54,975 nucleotides of DNA, from contig NZ_UEXK01000004.1 of NCBI RefSeq assembly GCF_900491935.1, forward strand, positions 72,271 to 127,245, given 5' to 3'. Source of the stretch: Klenkia terrae (GTDB taxonomy: Bacteria > Actinomycetota > Actinomycetes > Mycobacteriales > Geodermatophilaceae). Under the pieces are notes generated by a model. The model was not told the origin of the DNA and did not search any database. It saw nothing but the letters and a program-made list of their open reading frames with translations. Each line of letters opens with the position of its first letter. Position 1 is the stretch's first letter. The position numbers and the translations under genes were made by a program. Of this stretch, positions 10,425 to 20,403 are shown in pieces.

Positions 10425-12371
10425 TCAGCCGCCCCCGGGCCGGGCCTCGACGTGGGCGGTCCAGGCCCGCTGCACCACGCCCAGGGCCGCCGGGTCGGTG
10501 AGCGAGGTGGTGTCGCCACCGGCGCGGCCGGCGGTCAGGTCGGCGACGAGCCGGCGCATGATCTTGCCCGAGCGGGTCTTGGGCAGGTCGGTGACCACGA
10601 CGACCTCCCGCGGCTTGGCCACCGCCCCCACCCGGGCGGCCACGTGCGCCCGCAGCTCCGCGGCCAGGCCGGTGTCGTCGGCCCCGGGGGCGTCGCGGGT
10701 GATCACGAACGCGACGATCCGCTGGCCGGTCACGTCGTCCGGTGCGCCGACGACCGCGGCCTCGGCGACCCGGGGGTGCGACACCAGGGCCGACTCCAGC
10801 TCGATGCTGCTCAGCCGGTGCCCGGAGATGTTCAGGACGTCGTCGATCCGGCCGCCGATCCAGATGTAGCCGTCCTCGTCGCGCGACGCCGAGTCCCCGG
10901 CCAGGTACCAGCCCTGGGCCGCGTAGGGCGCCCAGTAGGAGGACACGAACCGGTCGTGGTCGCCCCACACCGTGCGGGCCATCCCCGGCCAGGGCGCGGT
11001 GATGACCAGGTTGCCCTCCACCCCCGGCGGGGTCTCCACCCCGGCGTCGTCGACGACGGTGGCCGACATCCCCGGCAGCGGCACGGTGGCCGACCCGGGC
11101 TTGGTGGTGGTGACCCCCGGGAGGGGTGCCACGACGGCGGCCCCGGTCTCGGACTGCCACCAGGTGTCCACCACCGGGCACCGACCGCCGCCGACGTGCT
11201 CGTGCAGCCAGCGCCAGGCCTCGGGGTTGATCGCCTCGCCCACCGAGCCGAGCAGCCGCAGGGAGGACAGGTCGTGGCCGGCCGGCAGCTCGGGCCCGTG
11301 CTTCATGAACGTGCGCACCAGCGTCGGCGCCGTGTAGTAGGTCGACACCCGGTACCGCTCGATGACCTCGAAGTGCCGCCCGGGGTGCGGGGTCAGCGGG
11401 CTGCCCTCGTAGACGACCTGGGTGGCGCCGTTGGACAGCGGGCCGTAGAGGACGTAGGTGTGCGCGGTGACCCAGGCCAGGTCGGCCTGGCACCAGTAGA
11501 CGTCGTCGGGCTTGAGGTCGAACACAGCCCAGTGCGTCCAGCTGGCGTGGGTGAGGTAGCCACCGGTGGTGTGCACCAGGCCCTTGGGGCGCCCGGTCGT
11601 GCCCGAGGTGTAGACGATGAACAGCGGGTGCTCGGCGTCGAACGACGCCGCCTCGTGCTGCGTCGACTGCCCGGCCAGCAGCTCGTGCCACCAGACGTCG
11701 CGGCCCGGTGTCCACGGCACGTCGGTCTCGCCGGTGCGGCGGACGACGAGCACGTGCTCGACGTGGTCCAGCCCGGCCACCGCCTCGTCGGCGGCGGCCT
11801 TCACCCCGACCGCGCGGCCGCGGCGGAACTGACCGTCGGAGGCGATGAGCAGCTTGGCCCCGGTGTCGGCGACCCGGAACCGCAGGGCGTCGGCGGAGAA
11901 CCCGCCGAACACCAGGCTGACCACCGCACCGATCCGGGCGCAGGCCATCGTGGCGACGACCGTCTGGACCAGCACCGGCAGGTAGAGCACGACCCGGTCG
12001 CCGGCCCCGATCCCGAGCTCGGTGAGCCCGTGGGCCAGCCGGCAGACGTCGTCCTGCAGCTGGGCGTAGGTGACCGTGCGCCGGTCGCCGGGCTCGCCCT
12101 CCCAGTGCATCGCCACCCGGTCGCCGTGGCCGGCGTCGACGTGCCGGTCGACGCAGTTGACCGCGACGTTGAGCCGGCCGCCGCCGAACCACCGGGCGGT
12201 GGGCCACTGCGCGTCGCCGAAGACGGTGTCCCAGGGCCGGTCCCACCGCAGCCGCCCGGCCTGCTCCGCCCAGAAGGCGAACGGGTCCGCGGCGGCCTCG
12301 GCGTACACCTCGGGTCCGACGTTGGCCTGCGCCGCGAACCCCGGGGGCGGCGGGTGACCGGCGACGACCAC
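10425..12371 (-). CDS. acs: Acetyl-CoA synthetase (AMP-forming acyl-CoA ligase)
   Basis: 648 residues, the size of Acs. It activates acetate (or propionate/acetoacetate in close relatives) through an acyl-adenylate. Motifs in order: A3 YTSGTTGRPKGLVH near 255, A5 TWWQSETG near 400, GWYLAGDSASRDEDGY near 490 and A10 LPKTRSGKIMRR near 605, whose Lys is the acetylation-controlled catalytic residue. The Trp in TWWQ supports a small acyl substrate. It starts (GTG 12371) 4 nt after rsmB and is an insertion relative to the usual rsmB-rpe neighbourhood. Exact acyl specificity is inferred. Confidence 0.9.
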   Translation of the reverse strand: MVVAGHPPPPGFAAQANVGPEVYAEAAADPFAFWAEQAGRLRWDRPWDTVFGDAQWPTARWFGGGRLNVAVNCVDRHVDAGHGDRVAMHWEGEPGDRRTVTYAQLQDDVCRLAHGLTELGIGAGDRVVLYLPVLVQTVVATMACARIGAVVSLVFGGFSADALRFRVADTGAKLLIASDGQFRRGRAVGVKAAADEAVAGLDHVEHVLVVRRTGETDVPWTPGRDVWWHELLAGQSTQHEAASFDAEHPLFIVYTSGTTGRPKGLVHTTGGYLTHASWTHWAVFDLKPDDVYWCQADLAWVTAHTYVLYGPLSNGATQVVYEGSPLTPHPGRHFEVIERYRVSTYYTAPTLVRTFMKHGPELPAGHDLSSLRLLGSVGEAINPEAWRWLHEHVGGGRCPVVDTWWQSETGAAVVAPLPGVTTTKPGSATVPLPGMSATVVDDAGVETPPGVEGNLVITAPWPGMARTVWGDHDRFVSSYWAPYAAQGWYLAGDSASRDEDGYIWIGGRIDDVLNISGHRLSSIELESALVSHPRVAEAAVVGAPDDVTGQRIVAFVITRDAPGADDTGLAAELRAHVAARVGAVAKPREVVVVTDLPKTRSGKIMRRLVADLTAGRAGGDTTSLTDPAALGVVQRAWTAHVEARPGGG

Positions 12372-12375
12372 CGGG

Positions 12376-13809
12376 TCAGACCCGGCGCAGGAGGGCCACG
12401 AACATGGCGTCGGTGCCGTGCCGGTGCGGCCACAGCTGCCAGGCGTCGCCGCGGGCGGCGTCGGGCACCCCGGGGAACAGCGGGGCGACCGGCAGCACCT
12501 CGACGTCGTCCCGGGCCGCCGCGGCCGCGACGACGTCCACGGTCTCGGCGGTGTGCGGCGAGCAGGTCACGTAGGCGACCACGCCACCGGGCCGGACGGC
12601 GGCCAGCGCGGCGGTCAGCAGCTCGCCCTGCAGCTCGGCCAGCTGCGGGACGTCGTCGGCGGTGCGCCGCCAGCGGACCTCGGGACGGCGGCGCAGCGCG
12701 CCCAGCCCGGTGCACGGCGCGTCCAGCAGCACCCGGTCGAAGGAACCCGGCTCCCAGGGGCCGGACCGGCCGTCGGCGACGAGCACCTCGACGTCCTCGG
12801 CGTCGCGCAGCGCGGAGGCGACCAGGCCGACCCGGTGCTCGGACCGGTCGGCGGCGGTCAGCCGCACCCCGTCCGGCCGGACCGCGGCCAGCAGCGCGGA
12901 CTTCCCGCCGGGCCCGGCGCACATGTCCAGCCAGGCCGCGTCCGGGCCCTCCAGCGGGGCCCGCACCAGGGCCAGCGCGGCCAGCTGGGAGCCCTCGTCC
13001 TGCACGCCGGCCGCACCGGAGCGCACGTCGTCGAGCAGGCCGGGGTCCCCGCCCTCCAGCCGGACCGCGTAGGGCGACCAGGGGCCGGGCAGGCCGTCCG
13101 ACGCCGCGATCAGCGAGGCGCGGTCCACCGACCGGGCGACCAGGTGCACCTCGGGTGCCTCGTCGTCGGCCAGCAGCGCCGCCTCGAGCTCGGCCTCCGC
13201 CCCCGGTCCGTCGGCACCCAGCGCGTCGCGCCAGGCGGCCACGATCCACAGCGGGTGGTCGGTGAGGAGGGCGAGCCGGTCGTCGCCGGTGACGTCCAGC
13301 GCGGCGACCCACTCCTCGCGGGTGCCGCCGGCGGCCACCTTGCGCAGCACGGCGTTGACCAGGCCGGAGGCGCCGGTGCCGACGATCGCCCGGGCCAGGG
13401 CCACCGTGGTGTCCACCGCGGCGTGCGCCGGCACCCGCAGGTCGATGATCTGGTAGGCGCCCAGCCGCAGCAGGTCCAGCAGCTTGGGGTCCAGCTCGGC
13501 CAGCGGGCGGGAGACCAGGCCGGTGAGGATCGCGTCCAGCGTCCCGGTCGCGCGCAGCGTGCCGTAGGCGAGCTGGGTGGCGAACGCGGCGTCCCGGGGA
13601 CGCAGGTCGGCCGACCGCTCGCGCAGCAGCTGGGGCAGCAGCAGGTTCGCGTAGGCGGCCCGCGCCGAGACGCCCTCCAGCACGTCGTAGGCGGTCAGCC
13701 GGGCACCGTCGAGCACCGGGCGGACCCGGCGGCTCTCCGGTCGCTGCTGCGTCGTCCGCGGACCGGCGGGCCGGCCGCCCGGTCCGTGTCGTCGTCCAGC
13801 GGAGGGCAC
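12376..13809 (-). CDS. rsmB: 16S rRNA (cytosine-967-C5)-methyltransferase
   Basis: 477 residues. An N-terminal NusB-like RNA-binding domain (about 35-170) precedes a Rossmann methyltransferase domain. SAM binding is at [11 protein letters not shown] near 303-313; the two catalytic cysteines lie in DAPCTGLG and VTCSPHTAE. It methylates C967 of 16S rRNA. The basic, low-complexity first 35 residues overlap the end of fmt by 115 nt; an internal GTG at 13716 would shorten this overlap to 22 nt, so the start is uncertain. Neighbouring fmt and def also act in translation. Confidence 0.92.
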   Translation of the reverse strand: MPSAGRRHGPGGRPAGPRTTQQRPESRRVRPVLDGARLTAYDVLEGVSARAAYANLLLPQLLRERSADLRPRDAAFATQLAYGTLRATGTLDAILTGLVSRPLAELDPKLLDLLRLGAYQIIDLRVPAHAAVDTTVALARAIVGTGASGLVNAVLRKVAAGGTREEWVAALDVTGDDRLALLTDHPLWIVAAWRDALGADGPGAEAELEAALLADDEAPEVHLVARSVDRASLIAASDGLPGPWSPYAVRLEGGDPGLLDDVRSGAAGVQDEGSQLAALALVRAPLEGPDAAWLDMCAGPGGKSALLAAVRPDGVRLTAADRSEHRVGLVASALRDAEDVEVLVADGRSGPWEPGSFDRVLLDAPCTGLGALRRRPEVRWRRTADDVPQLAELQGELLTAALAAVRPGGVVAYVTCSPHTAETVDVVAAAAARDDVEVLPVAPLFPGVPDAARGDAWQLWPHRHGTDAMFVALLRRV

Positions 13810-14735
13810 GCGCCCACCCCCTCGCCGTCGGTCGGCCGGGCGCCGCGCGCCCAGTCCGCCGCCGGCAGCATCTTCTTGCCGGCCGGCTGGACCAGGCCCA
13901 GCCGCACCGATCCCCGGCCGGTGCCCACCAGGACACCGCTCGGGCCCACCGACACCTCGCCGGGGGCCAGCCCCAGCGCGGTCGGCAGCGGCTCGACCGG
14001 GCCCAGCCGCAGCCGGTCACGGCGCCACGTCGTCCAGGCGCCGGGGGCCGGGGTCACCCCGCGCACCCGCCGGTCCACCACGTGCGCCGGCAGCGACCAG
14101 TCGACCGCGGCGTCGGCGGTCTCGACCTTGGGGGCCAGCGAGACGCCGTCGGCGGGCTGCGGCTGGGGCACGAGCGACCCGTCGGCGATGCCGTCCAGGG
14201 TGGCCACCAGCAGGCCCGCGCCGGAGACGGCGAGGCGGTCCAGCAGGTCACCGGCGGTGTCGCGCGGGCCGACCGGCTCGGTGACGACCCCGTAGACGGG
14301 GCCGGTGTCCAGGCCCTGCTCGAGCCGGAAGGTGGCGGCACCGGTGAGCTCGTCGCCGGCCATCACGGCGTGCTGCACCGGGGCCGCACCGCGCCAGGCG
14401 GGCAGCAGCGAGAAGTGCAGGTTGACCCAGCCGTGCACCGGGACGTCCAGCGCCGCCGGCGGGACCAGCGCGCCGTAGGCGACCACGGGCGCGCAGTCGA
14501 CGCCGAGGCCGGCGAAGGTCTCCAGGAAGGCGGGGTCGCGGGGCGAGGGCGGCTGCAGCACCGGGATGCCGGCCTCGTCGGCCCGCACGGCCACCGGGGA
14601 GCGGACCTCGCGGCGGCCCCGCCCGGCCCGGGCATCGGGCCGGGTCAGCACCGCGACCACCTCGTGGTCGCTGGCCAGCAGGGCCTCCAGCGACGGGACG
14701 GCGGGCGCCGGGGTGCCGGCGAAGAGGAGCTTCAG
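13695..14735 (-). CDS. fmt: Methionyl-tRNA formyltransferase
   Basis: Formylates initiator Met-tRNA using 10-formyl-THF. The protein begins LKLLFAGTP, as the family does, and has the [17 protein letters not shown] catalytic region (Asn-His pair) near 105-122 and GATTF-like [16 protein letters not shown] after it. No ATG, GTG or TTG exists at the expected start: the codon there is CTG at 14735-14733, overlapping the def stop in the form CTGA, so CTG initiation is likely. The nearest conventional alternative is GTG 14801, which would add 22 residues encoded inside def. About 345 residues with CTG; the C-terminus runs about 35 residues past the usual WARG motif into the rsmB start region. Confidence 0.92.
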   Translation of the reverse strand: MKLLFAGTPAPAVPSLEALLASDHEVVAVLTRPDARAGRGRREVRSPVAVRADEAGIPVLQPPSPRDPAFLETFAGLGVDCAPVVAYGALVPPAALDVPVHGWVNLHFSLLPAWRGAAPVQHAVMAGDELTGAATFRLEQGLDTGPVYGVVTEPVGPRDTAGDLLDRLAVSGAGLLVATLDGIADGSLVPQPQPADGVSLAPKVETADAAVDWSLPAHVVDRRVRGVTPAPGAWTTWRRDRLRLGPVEPLPTALGLAPGEVSVGPSGVLVGTGRGSVRLGLVQPAGKKMLPAADWARGARPTDGEGVGACPPLDDDTDRAAGPPVRGRRSSDRRAAGSARCSTVPG

Positions 14736-15283
14736 TGCGGGCTCACCTTGACGACGGGGACCGGCTCGCCCTGCGGCAGCCAGGCGGCGTGGCCCTGCCA
14801 CTCGGCGGCGCCGAGCACGTCCAGGGCGGCCGCGCGGGCCTCGGCGTCCAGCCGGTCCACGAACAGGACGCCGTCCAGGTGGTCGGTCTCGTGCTGGATG
14901 GCCCGGGCCAGCTTGTGCGAGCCCTCCACGCGCAGCGGCTCGCCGTGCATGTCCCAGCCGGTGGCCGCGACGGTGAGGTGCCGGCGGCAGTCGAACCGGA
15001 AGCCCGGGATCGACAGGCAGCCCTCGGCGTCGACCTCGGTCTCCTCCCCCACCGGGACGACGTCGGGGTTGACCAGGTGGCCGACCTCGCCGTCCACGTA
15101 CCAGGTGAAGACCCGCAGGCCCACGCCGATCTGCGGGGCGGCCAGACCGGCGCCGCCGGCGGCGTGCATGGTCTCGGTCAGGTCGGTGACCAGCCGGCGC
15201 AGCTCGGCGTCGAAGTCGACGACGGGCGCGGCCGGGCTGCGCAGCACCGGGTCGCCCATGATCCGGATCGGGGTGACGCTCAC
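14732..15283 (-). CDS. def: Peptide deformylase
   Basis: 183 residues. Removes the formyl group from nascent peptides using a metal ion. All three family motifs are present: [10 protein letters not shown] near 44-53, EGCLSIPG with the metal Cys near 89, and HETDHLDG with the two metal His residues near 131-135. It overlaps fmt by 4 nt, and the product reverses the modification made by Fmt. Start GTG 15283 sits 6 nt after a -10-like TAAGCT and without a ribosome-binding site, so it is probably read from a leaderless mRNA. Confidence 0.95.
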   Translation of the reverse strand: MSVTPIRIMGDPVLRSPAAPVVDFDAELRRLVTDLTETMHAAGGAGLAAPQIGVGLRVFTWYVDGEVGHLVNPDVVPVGEETEVDAEGCLSIPGFRFDCRRHLTVAATGWDMHGEPLRVEGSHKLARAIQHETDHLDGVLFVDRLDAEARAAALDVLGAAEWQGHAAWLPQGEPVPVVKVSPH

Positions 15284-15289
15284 CGGTCG

Positions 15290-15295
15290 AGCTTA
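15290..15295 (-). promoter_or_regulatory. Candidate -10 element of def (leaderless)
   Basis: TAAGCT on the minus strand, 6 nt upstream of the def GTG start. The region between def and the divergent gene at 15335 is only 51 bp, so both promoters must lie here; TACCGT at 15324-15329 is the matching element for the plus strand. Confidence 0.5.
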
Positions 15296-15334
15296 GAAGA
15301 AGGACCCCGGGGCTCCCCGTGGGTACCGTGGGGC

Positions 15335-15838
15335 ATGGCCACCGGTACCCGCCACCGCGCCCGCGCCCTCGTCAGCAGCGCCCTCGACGGAGTCCTCGTC
15401 GGCGCCGCCGAGGCAGCCCTGGACCACCCCAAGCGGTCGCCCGCCCGGCGCCGCACCTACCTGGTCATCGGCGGGGCCCTGCTGACCGACGCCCTGGTCG
15501 GCGAGCTGCCGACCGTGCGGGCGATCGCCGCCGGCCGGCCCCCGCGCCCGGTCGAGCCGGCCCAGCAGCAGCTGGCCATGGCCGCCGGGCTGGTCTCGGC
15601 CGGCTGGGGCGCGCTGGTCACCGTCGTGGACGGTCCGCTGGCCCGGGTGCTCGCGCGCCGCGGGGTGGCCCGCCCGCACCTCGCCCTGGGCATCGCGACC
15701 GGGGTGGTGACGGCGGTGTCCACGCTGCCCATGTGGTGGCGGCGGGGCACGCTGCGGATCCGGGACGACGCCCGCGCCGCCGCCGAGGCCGCCGACCTGG
15801 CCGCCTGGGAGGCCGAGCTGGCGGCGGTGGACCGCTAG
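15335..15838 (+). CDS. Hypothetical small membrane protein
   Basis: 167 residues, not a family I can name. Two or three hydrophobic segments are visible (around [33 protein letters not shown] and [16 protein letters not shown]), followed by a charged Ala-rich helical tail ending at the C-terminus. ATG at 15335 is preceded by a -10-like TACCGT and no Shine-Dalgarno sequence. It is divergent from def and convergent with priA, with the two stop codons overlapping by 4 bp. Codon use is typical of the neighbours, which supports it being real. Function unknown. Confidence 0.7.
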   Translation: MATGTRHRARALVSSALDGVLVGAAEAALDHPKRSPARRRTYLVIGGALLTDALVGELPTVRAIAAGRPPRPVEPAQQQLAMAAGLVSAGWGALVTVVDGPLARVLARRGVARPHLALGIATGVVTAVSTLPMWWRRGTLRIRDDARAAAEAADLAAWEAELAAVDR

Positions 15839-17787
15839 AGCTCGGTCGGGTCCAGCTGGACCCGGACGTGCTCGGGGGCCTTGCGGGCTGACCGCACGCC
15901 CTGGACGTCGGCCAGCGCCCGGGCCAGGGCCACGCCGTCGGCGCGGGGCACCCGCACCAGGTAGCGCTCCCCCGCCTCGTGCCCGGGCCGGGGCGGCTCG
16001 GGCACCGGCCCCAGCACGTCGGCACCCGGCGGCAGCCGCAGCAGCTCGAGGAACTCCGCCAGCCCGGCCGGTGACGCCGACAGCGCGGCCAGCCGGGTCA
16101 CCGGCGGGAAGCCGAGCTCGCGCCGGTCGGCCAGCTCGCGGGCGGCCAGCCCCGCCGGGTCCCAGCGCACCAGCGCCTGGGCGACCGGGTGCGAGGCGTC
16201 GGCGGCCAGCACGACCTGCCCCCCGGCACCGGCCGGGCGCACCAGCGCCGCGGCGTTCAGCCAGCGGCGCAGCGTCTCCTCGGCGGCCCGCAGGTCGGGC
16301 CGGCCCAGCAGCGCCCAGGAGTCCAGCAGCAGGGCCGCGCCGTACCCGCCCTCGACCACCGGCTCGGCCCCCGGCGTGGCCACGACGACCGCCGGGCCGG
16401 CCTCCCCCGTGGCCAGCACGGAGCCGCGTCCGCTGCCCCGGACCGCCGCACCCGGGAACGCCCGGCCCAGCTCCTCGGCGGTGCGGGCCGACCCGACCAC
16501 CGAGGCGCGCAGCTTGGTCCCGTGGCAGTGCGGGCAGTCGAAGGTCGCCGCCGGGCGGGCGCACCACCGGCAGGCGGCGACGCGCTGTCCCCCCGGGGAC
16601 GGCGCCGAGGCGACGCCCAGCGGTCCCGCGCAGTGCCGGCAGCGCGCGGGTGCCCGGCAGCGGTCGCAGACCAGCCCGGGGGCGTACCCGGCCCGCGGAA
16701 CCTGCACCAGCACGGGCGCACCGGCGGCCAGCGCCTCCCGGGCCACCCGGAACGCCAGGGAGGGCAGCCGGGCGGTGCGGGCGGCCGGGTCCCGGGCCAG
16801 CTCGGAGTCCGCGCCCAGGGCCTGCACCCGCGGCGCCGCGGACCGCAGGACGGCCCGGTCGGCGACCAGCTCGTGCGCCCACCCGGACTCGACCAACAGC
16901 GCGGCCTCGGCGGTCCGGGCGGTCGCGGCCACCACCGCCGAGCAGCCGGCCAGGTGCGCCCGCTGCACCAGGACGTCGCGGGTGTGCGGGTAGGGCGCCC
17001 GGGGTTCGGCGTGCAGGTCGTCGCCGTCGTCCCAGACCACCACCAGGCCCAGGTCGCGGACCGGGGCGAACATCGCTGCGCGGGTGCCCAGCACGACCTG
17101 GGCGGTGCCGCGGGAGACCGACAGGAACCGGCCGTAGCGGGTGTCGGGGGCCGAGTCGGCCCGCAGCACTGCGACGGCGTCCTTGGGCAGCTCCAGGGCG
17201 GCAGCGGCGGCCAGCCGGTCGAGGTCCTTGCCGTCGGGGACGACGACCAGTGCGCCGCGCCCGCCGGACAGCGCAGCGCGGCACAGCTCCACCAGCCGGG
17301 CCGGCCAGTCCTCGCCGGGCAGCGCGGTCCACACCGCCCGCACCGGCCGGCCCAGCGCGATGGCCTCCAGGAACTCCGGGCCGGTCGGGTACCGGGCGAA
17401 CCCGGCCGGGTCCGGCGGCCCGGGCAGCGCCGGGGACTCCCCCACCGGCCGCTTCTCCGGCGCGCCCCGCCGCGGGGGCAGCGCGAGCCGGAGGACGTCG
17501 GTCAGGCTGCCGGCGTACCGGTCGGCCACCACCCGGGCGAGCTCGGCGACCTCGGGGGTGAGCACCGGCTCGCCGGAGACCACCTTGGCCAGCGGCGCGA
17601 GCTTGCCGGTGTGCTCGGTCGTCGTCCCCACGTCGAGGACGACGCCGTCGACCAGCCGGCCGGCGAACCGGACCCGGACCCGGCAGCCCGCGACGACGTC
17701 GTCGGCCAGCTCCTCGGGCACCGTGTAGTCGAAGGGCCGGTCCAGGTGCGCCAGGGGGACGTCGACGACCACCCTGGCGACCCGCAC
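15835..17787 (-). CDS. priA: Probable primosomal protein N' (helicase-dead PriA)
   Basis: 650 residues, PriA family by its N-terminal DNA-binding domain (VDVPLAHLDRPFDYTVPE), the zinc-binding cysteine cluster between about 370 and 425 (CDRCRAPARC, CRWC, CPHC) and the C-terminal RELGFPP region. The helicase lobe is degenerate: there is no GxTGSGKT Walker A, and where DEEH should stand the sequence reads VVVWDDGDD (near 250). This loss is a known actinobacterial trait, so the protein likely serves as a primosome scaffold at restarting forks rather than as an ATPase. It follows metK by 31 nt. Confidence 0.9.
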   Translation of the reverse strand: MRVARVVVDVPLAHLDRPFDYTVPEELADDVVAGCRVRVRFAGRLVDGVVLDVGTTTEHTGKLAPLAKVVSGEPVLTPEVAELARVVADRYAGSLTDVLRLALPPRRGAPEKRPVGESPALPGPPDPAGFARYPTGPEFLEAIALGRPVRAVWTALPGEDWPARLVELCRAALSGGRGALVVVPDGKDLDRLAAAAALELPKDAVAVLRADSAPDTRYGRFLSVSRGTAQVVLGTRAAMFAPVRDLGLVVVWDDGDDLHAEPRAPYPHTRDVLVQRAHLAGCSAVVAATARTAEAALLVESGWAHELVADRAVLRSAAPRVQALGADSELARDPAARTARLPSLAFRVAREALAAGAPVLVQVPRAGYAPGLVCDRCRAPARCRHCAGPLGVASAPSPGGQRVAACRWCARPAATFDCPHCHGTKLRASVVGSARTAEELGRAFPGAAVRGSGRGSVLATGEAGPAVVVATPGAEPVVEGGYGAALLLDSWALLGRPDLRAAEETLRRWLNAAALVRPAGAGGQVVLAADASHPVAQALVRWDPAGLAARELADRRELGFPPVTRLAALSASPAGLAEFLELLRLPPGADVLGPVPEPPRPGHEAGERYLVRVPRADGVALARALADVQGVRSARKAPEHVRVQLDPTEL

Positions 17788-17818
17788 CGGCCCATCGTGC
17801 CCGGGGGCACCGACAGGA

Positions 17819-19024
17819 TCAGACGGCAGCGCGCAGCGCCTCGACGCGGTCGGTCCGCTCCCAGGGGAGGTCGAGGTCCGTGCGGCCGAAGTGGCCGTAG
17901 GCCGCGGTCGGGCCGTAGATCGGCCGGAGCAGGTCCAGGTCGCGCACGATGGCGCCCGGGCGCAGGTCGAACACCGTGGTGATCGCCTTCTCCAGCACGT
18001 CGTCGGCGACCGTGCCGGTGCCGAAGGTCTCCACGAACAGGCCGACCGGGCTGGCCGCGCCGATCGCGTAGGCCACCTGCACCTCGCAGCGGCGGGCCAG
18101 GCCCGCGGCGACGACGTTCTTGGCCACCCAGCGCATCGCGTAGGCGGCCGAGCGGTCCACCTTCGACGGGTCCTTGCCGGAGAAGGCGCCGCCGCCGTGC
18201 CGGGCCATGCCGCCGTACGTGTCCACGATGATCTTGCGGCCGGTGAGGCCGGCGTCGCCCATCGGGCCGCCGATGACGAACTTGCCGGTGGGGTTCACCA
18301 GCAGCCGGTGCCCGGTGGTGGGCAGGCCGAGGGCGGCGAGCTCGGGCTGGACCACGAGCTCCTCGATGTCGGGGGTCAGCAGCGTCTCGATCGAGATGTC
18401 CTCGGCGTGCTGGGAGGACACGACCACGGTGTCCACGCCGACCGGCCGGTCGTCCTCGTAGACCACGGTGACCTGGGTCTTGCCGTCGGGGCGCAGGTAG
18501 GGCACCGACCCGTCCTTGCGGACCGCGGACAGCCGCTTGGCCAGCCGGTGGGCCAGCGCGATCGGCAGCGGCATCAGCTCGGGGGTCTCGTCGCTGGCGT
18601 AGCCGAACATCAGGCCCTGGTCGCCGGCGCCCTGGCTGGCGATGAGGTCCTCGGCGGCGGCGGCGCGGTCGGCGGCACCGGTGCGGGTCTCGTAGCCGAC
18701 GTCGACGCCCTGCGCGATGTCCGGGGACTGCGCGCCGAGGGAGACGCTGACGCCGCAGGAGGCGCCGTCGAAGCCCTTGCGGGAGGAGTCGTAGCCGATC
18801 CGCAGGATGGTCTCGCGGACGACCTTGGCGATGTCGACGTAGCCGGCGGTGGTGACCTCGCCGGCGATGTGCACCTGACCGGTGGTGATCATCGTCTCGA
18901 CGGCGACCCGGCTGCGCGGGTCCTGGGTGAGCATCTCGTCGAGGATGGCGTCGCTGATCTGGTCGGCGATCTTGTCGGGGTGTCCCTCGGTGACCGACTC
19001 GGACGTGAACAGGCGACGTGCCAC
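17819..19024 (-). CDS. metK: S-adenosylmethionine synthetase
   Basis: 401 residues. Makes SAM from methionine and ATP. Motifs: [21 protein letters not shown] region at the N-terminus (metal and ATP binding), [12 protein letters not shown] near 133-144, [19 protein letters not shown] near 275, and [14 protein letters not shown]. The start is GTG 19024 with GGGAG about 7 nt upstream. SAM made here is used by RsmB next door and by many other enzymes. Leader of about 80 nt; no riboswitch fold recognised. Confidence 0.97.
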   Translation of the reverse strand: MARRLFTSESVTEGHPDKIADQISDAILDEMLTQDPRSRVAVETMITTGQVHIAGEVTTAGYVDIAKVVRETILRIGYDSSRKGFDGASCGVSVSLGAQSPDIAQGVDVGYETRTGAADRAAAAEDLIASQGAGDQGLMFGYASDETPELMPLPIALAHRLAKRLSAVRKDGSVPYLRPDGKTQVTVVYEDDRPVGVDTVVVSSQHAEDISIETLLTPDIEELVVQPELAALGLPTTGHRLLVNPTGKFVIGGPMGDAGLTGRKIIVDTYGGMARHGGGAFSGKDPSKVDRSAAYAMRWVAKNVVAAGLARRCEVQVAYAIGAASPVGLFVETFGTGTVADDVLEKAITTVFDLRPGAIVRDLDLLRPIYGPTAAYGHFGRTDLDLPWERTDRVEALRAAV

Positions 19025-19109
19025 TCGGTGCTCCCTGGGGTGTGCTGGGTCGGGTCCCGCGTGTGCGCGGCCTCGATGGGGCGTTCGCGGTGCGGGCGCC
19101 CGACGGATG

Positions 19110-19115
19110 AGGCTA
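19110..19115 (-). promoter_or_regulatory. Candidate -10 element for metK
   Basis: TAGCCT on the minus strand at the very end of coaBC, which would give a leader of roughly 78 nt before the metK GTG. The 88-bp coaBC-metK gap contains nothing else recognisable. Confidence 0.35.
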
Positions 19116-20327
19116 CCGGCGGGTCGCGGATCGGGCAGCGACGGCGTCCCAGATGCCGGCGGCGACGACGTCCTTGCTGCCGGCCGGGACCTCGGTGAAC
19201 CCGCCGTCGGCGGCCAGCACGGTGACCGCGTTGTCCGGCCGGCCGAAGACCTGGCCGCCGGAGACGTCGTTGACCACCAGCAGGTCGCAGCCCTTGCGGG
19301 CCAGCTTGGCGCGGGCGTGGCCGAGCACGTCGTCGTCGGCGTCCCCGGTCTCGGCGGCGAAGCCGACGACCAGCTGCCCGACCGGGCGGGCGGCCACCAG
19401 CTCGGCCAGCACGTCGGGGTTGCGGGTCAGCGGGACGGCGGTCGGCTCGCTCCCGCTGCCCTTCTTCATCTTGGCCCCGGCGACCTCGGTCGGCCGGAAG
19501 TCGGCGACCGCGGCCGCCATGACCACCACGTCGGCGTCGGGGGCGTGCCCGGCCATCGCGGTCCGCAGCTCCTCGGCGGAGCCGACCGGGACCACCCGGC
19601 AGCCGAAGGGCGCGGCGTCGTCCACGTTGGCCGCCACCAGGGTGACCTCGGCGCCGCGGGCCGCGGCGACCCGGGCCAGCGCCCAGCCCTGCCGGCCCGA
19701 GGACCGGTTGCCCAGGAACCGGACCGGGTCCAGCGGCTCCCGGGTGCCCCCGGCGCTGATCAGCACCCGGCGGCCGGCGAGGTCCTGGCGCAGCGAGCCG
19801 CCGGCCAGCACCACGTCCAGCAGCGCGGCGACGTCGGCGGGCTCGGGCAGCCGGCCCGGGCCGGAGTCCGGCCCGGTGAGCCGGCCGACGGCCGGCGGCA
19901 GCACCAGCGCGCCGCGGCGGCGCAGGGTGGCCACGTTGTCCTGGGTGGCGGGGTGCAGCCACATCTCGGTGTGCATGGCCGGCACGAAGACCACCGGGGC
20001 CGCGGTGGCCAGCAGGGTGGCGGTCAGCAGGTCATCGGCCCGGCCGGCCGCGGCGCGGGCCAGCAGGTCGGCGGTGGCCGGGGTGACCACGACCAGGTCG
20101 GCGGTCTGGCCGATGCGCACGTGGGCGACCTCGGGGACGTCGTCCCAGACCTCGGTGCTCACCGGGTTGCCGCTCAGCGCCTCGAAGGTGGCCGCGCCGA
20201 CGAACCGAAGCGCCGAGGCGGTGGGCACCACCCGGACGTCGTGGCCCCGCTCGGTCAGCGCACGCAGCAGCAACGCCGACTTGTAGGCGGCGACCCCGCC
20301 GCCGACCCCCAGCACGATGCGGCTCAT
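19113..20327 (-). CDS. coaBC: Bifunctional phosphopantothenoylcysteine decarboxylase / phosphopantothenate-cysteine ligase
   Basis: 404 residues. The first about 180 form the FMN-dependent CoaC flavoprotein: [18 protein letters not shown], a catalytic His in VAHVRI, and PAMHTEMW, the actinobacterial form of the PAMNxxMW motif. The rest is the CoaB ligase with [18 protein letters not shown] and KMKKG. Together they convert 4'-phosphopantothenate to 4'-phosphopantetheine for CoA. It lies between rpoZ, from which it is separated by a strong hairpin, and metK. Confidence 0.96.
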   Translation of the reverse strand: MSRIVLGVGGGVAAYKSALLLRALTERGHDVRVVPTASALRFVGAATFEALSGNPVSTEVWDDVPEVAHVRIGQTADLVVVTPATADLLARAAAGRADDLLTATLLATAAPVVFVPAMHTEMWLHPATQDNVATLRRRGALVLPPAVGRLTGPDSGPGRLPEPADVAALLDVVLAGGSLRQDLAGRRVLISAGGTREPLDPVRFLGNRSSGRQGWALARVAAARGAEVTLVAANVDDAAPFGCRVVPVGSAEELRTAMAGHAPDADVVVMAAAVADFRPTEVAGAKMKKGSGSEPTAVPLTRNPDVLAELVAARPVGQLVVGFAAETGDADDDVLGHARAKLARKGCDLLVVNDVSGGQVFGRPDNAVTVLAADGGFTEVPAGSKDVVAAGIWDAVAARSATRR

Positions 20328-20351
20328 GCGCCCATCTTCCCCAGGGACGAC

Positions 20352-20381
20352 GAAACCCCCGGCCGCGGGGCCGGGGGTTTC
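20352..20381. terminator. Perfect 13-bp hairpin terminator after rpoZ
   Basis: GAAACCCCCGGCC (20352-20364) pairs with GGCCGGGGGTTTC (20369-20381) around a 4-nt loop. It lies 22 nt after the rpoZ stop and 24 nt before the coaBC start, so it would end or attenuate the gmk-rpoZ transcript. Confidence 0.85.
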
Positions 20382-20403
20382 CTCACAACGGGGGTGTCGG
20401 CGT

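Noticed and set aside
19025-19112. SAM riboswitch in the metK leader
   Set aside because: The leader is only about 80 nt and lacks the conserved SAM-I or SAM-II/IV core; only a -10-like TAGCCT and an ordinary ribosome-binding site were seen.
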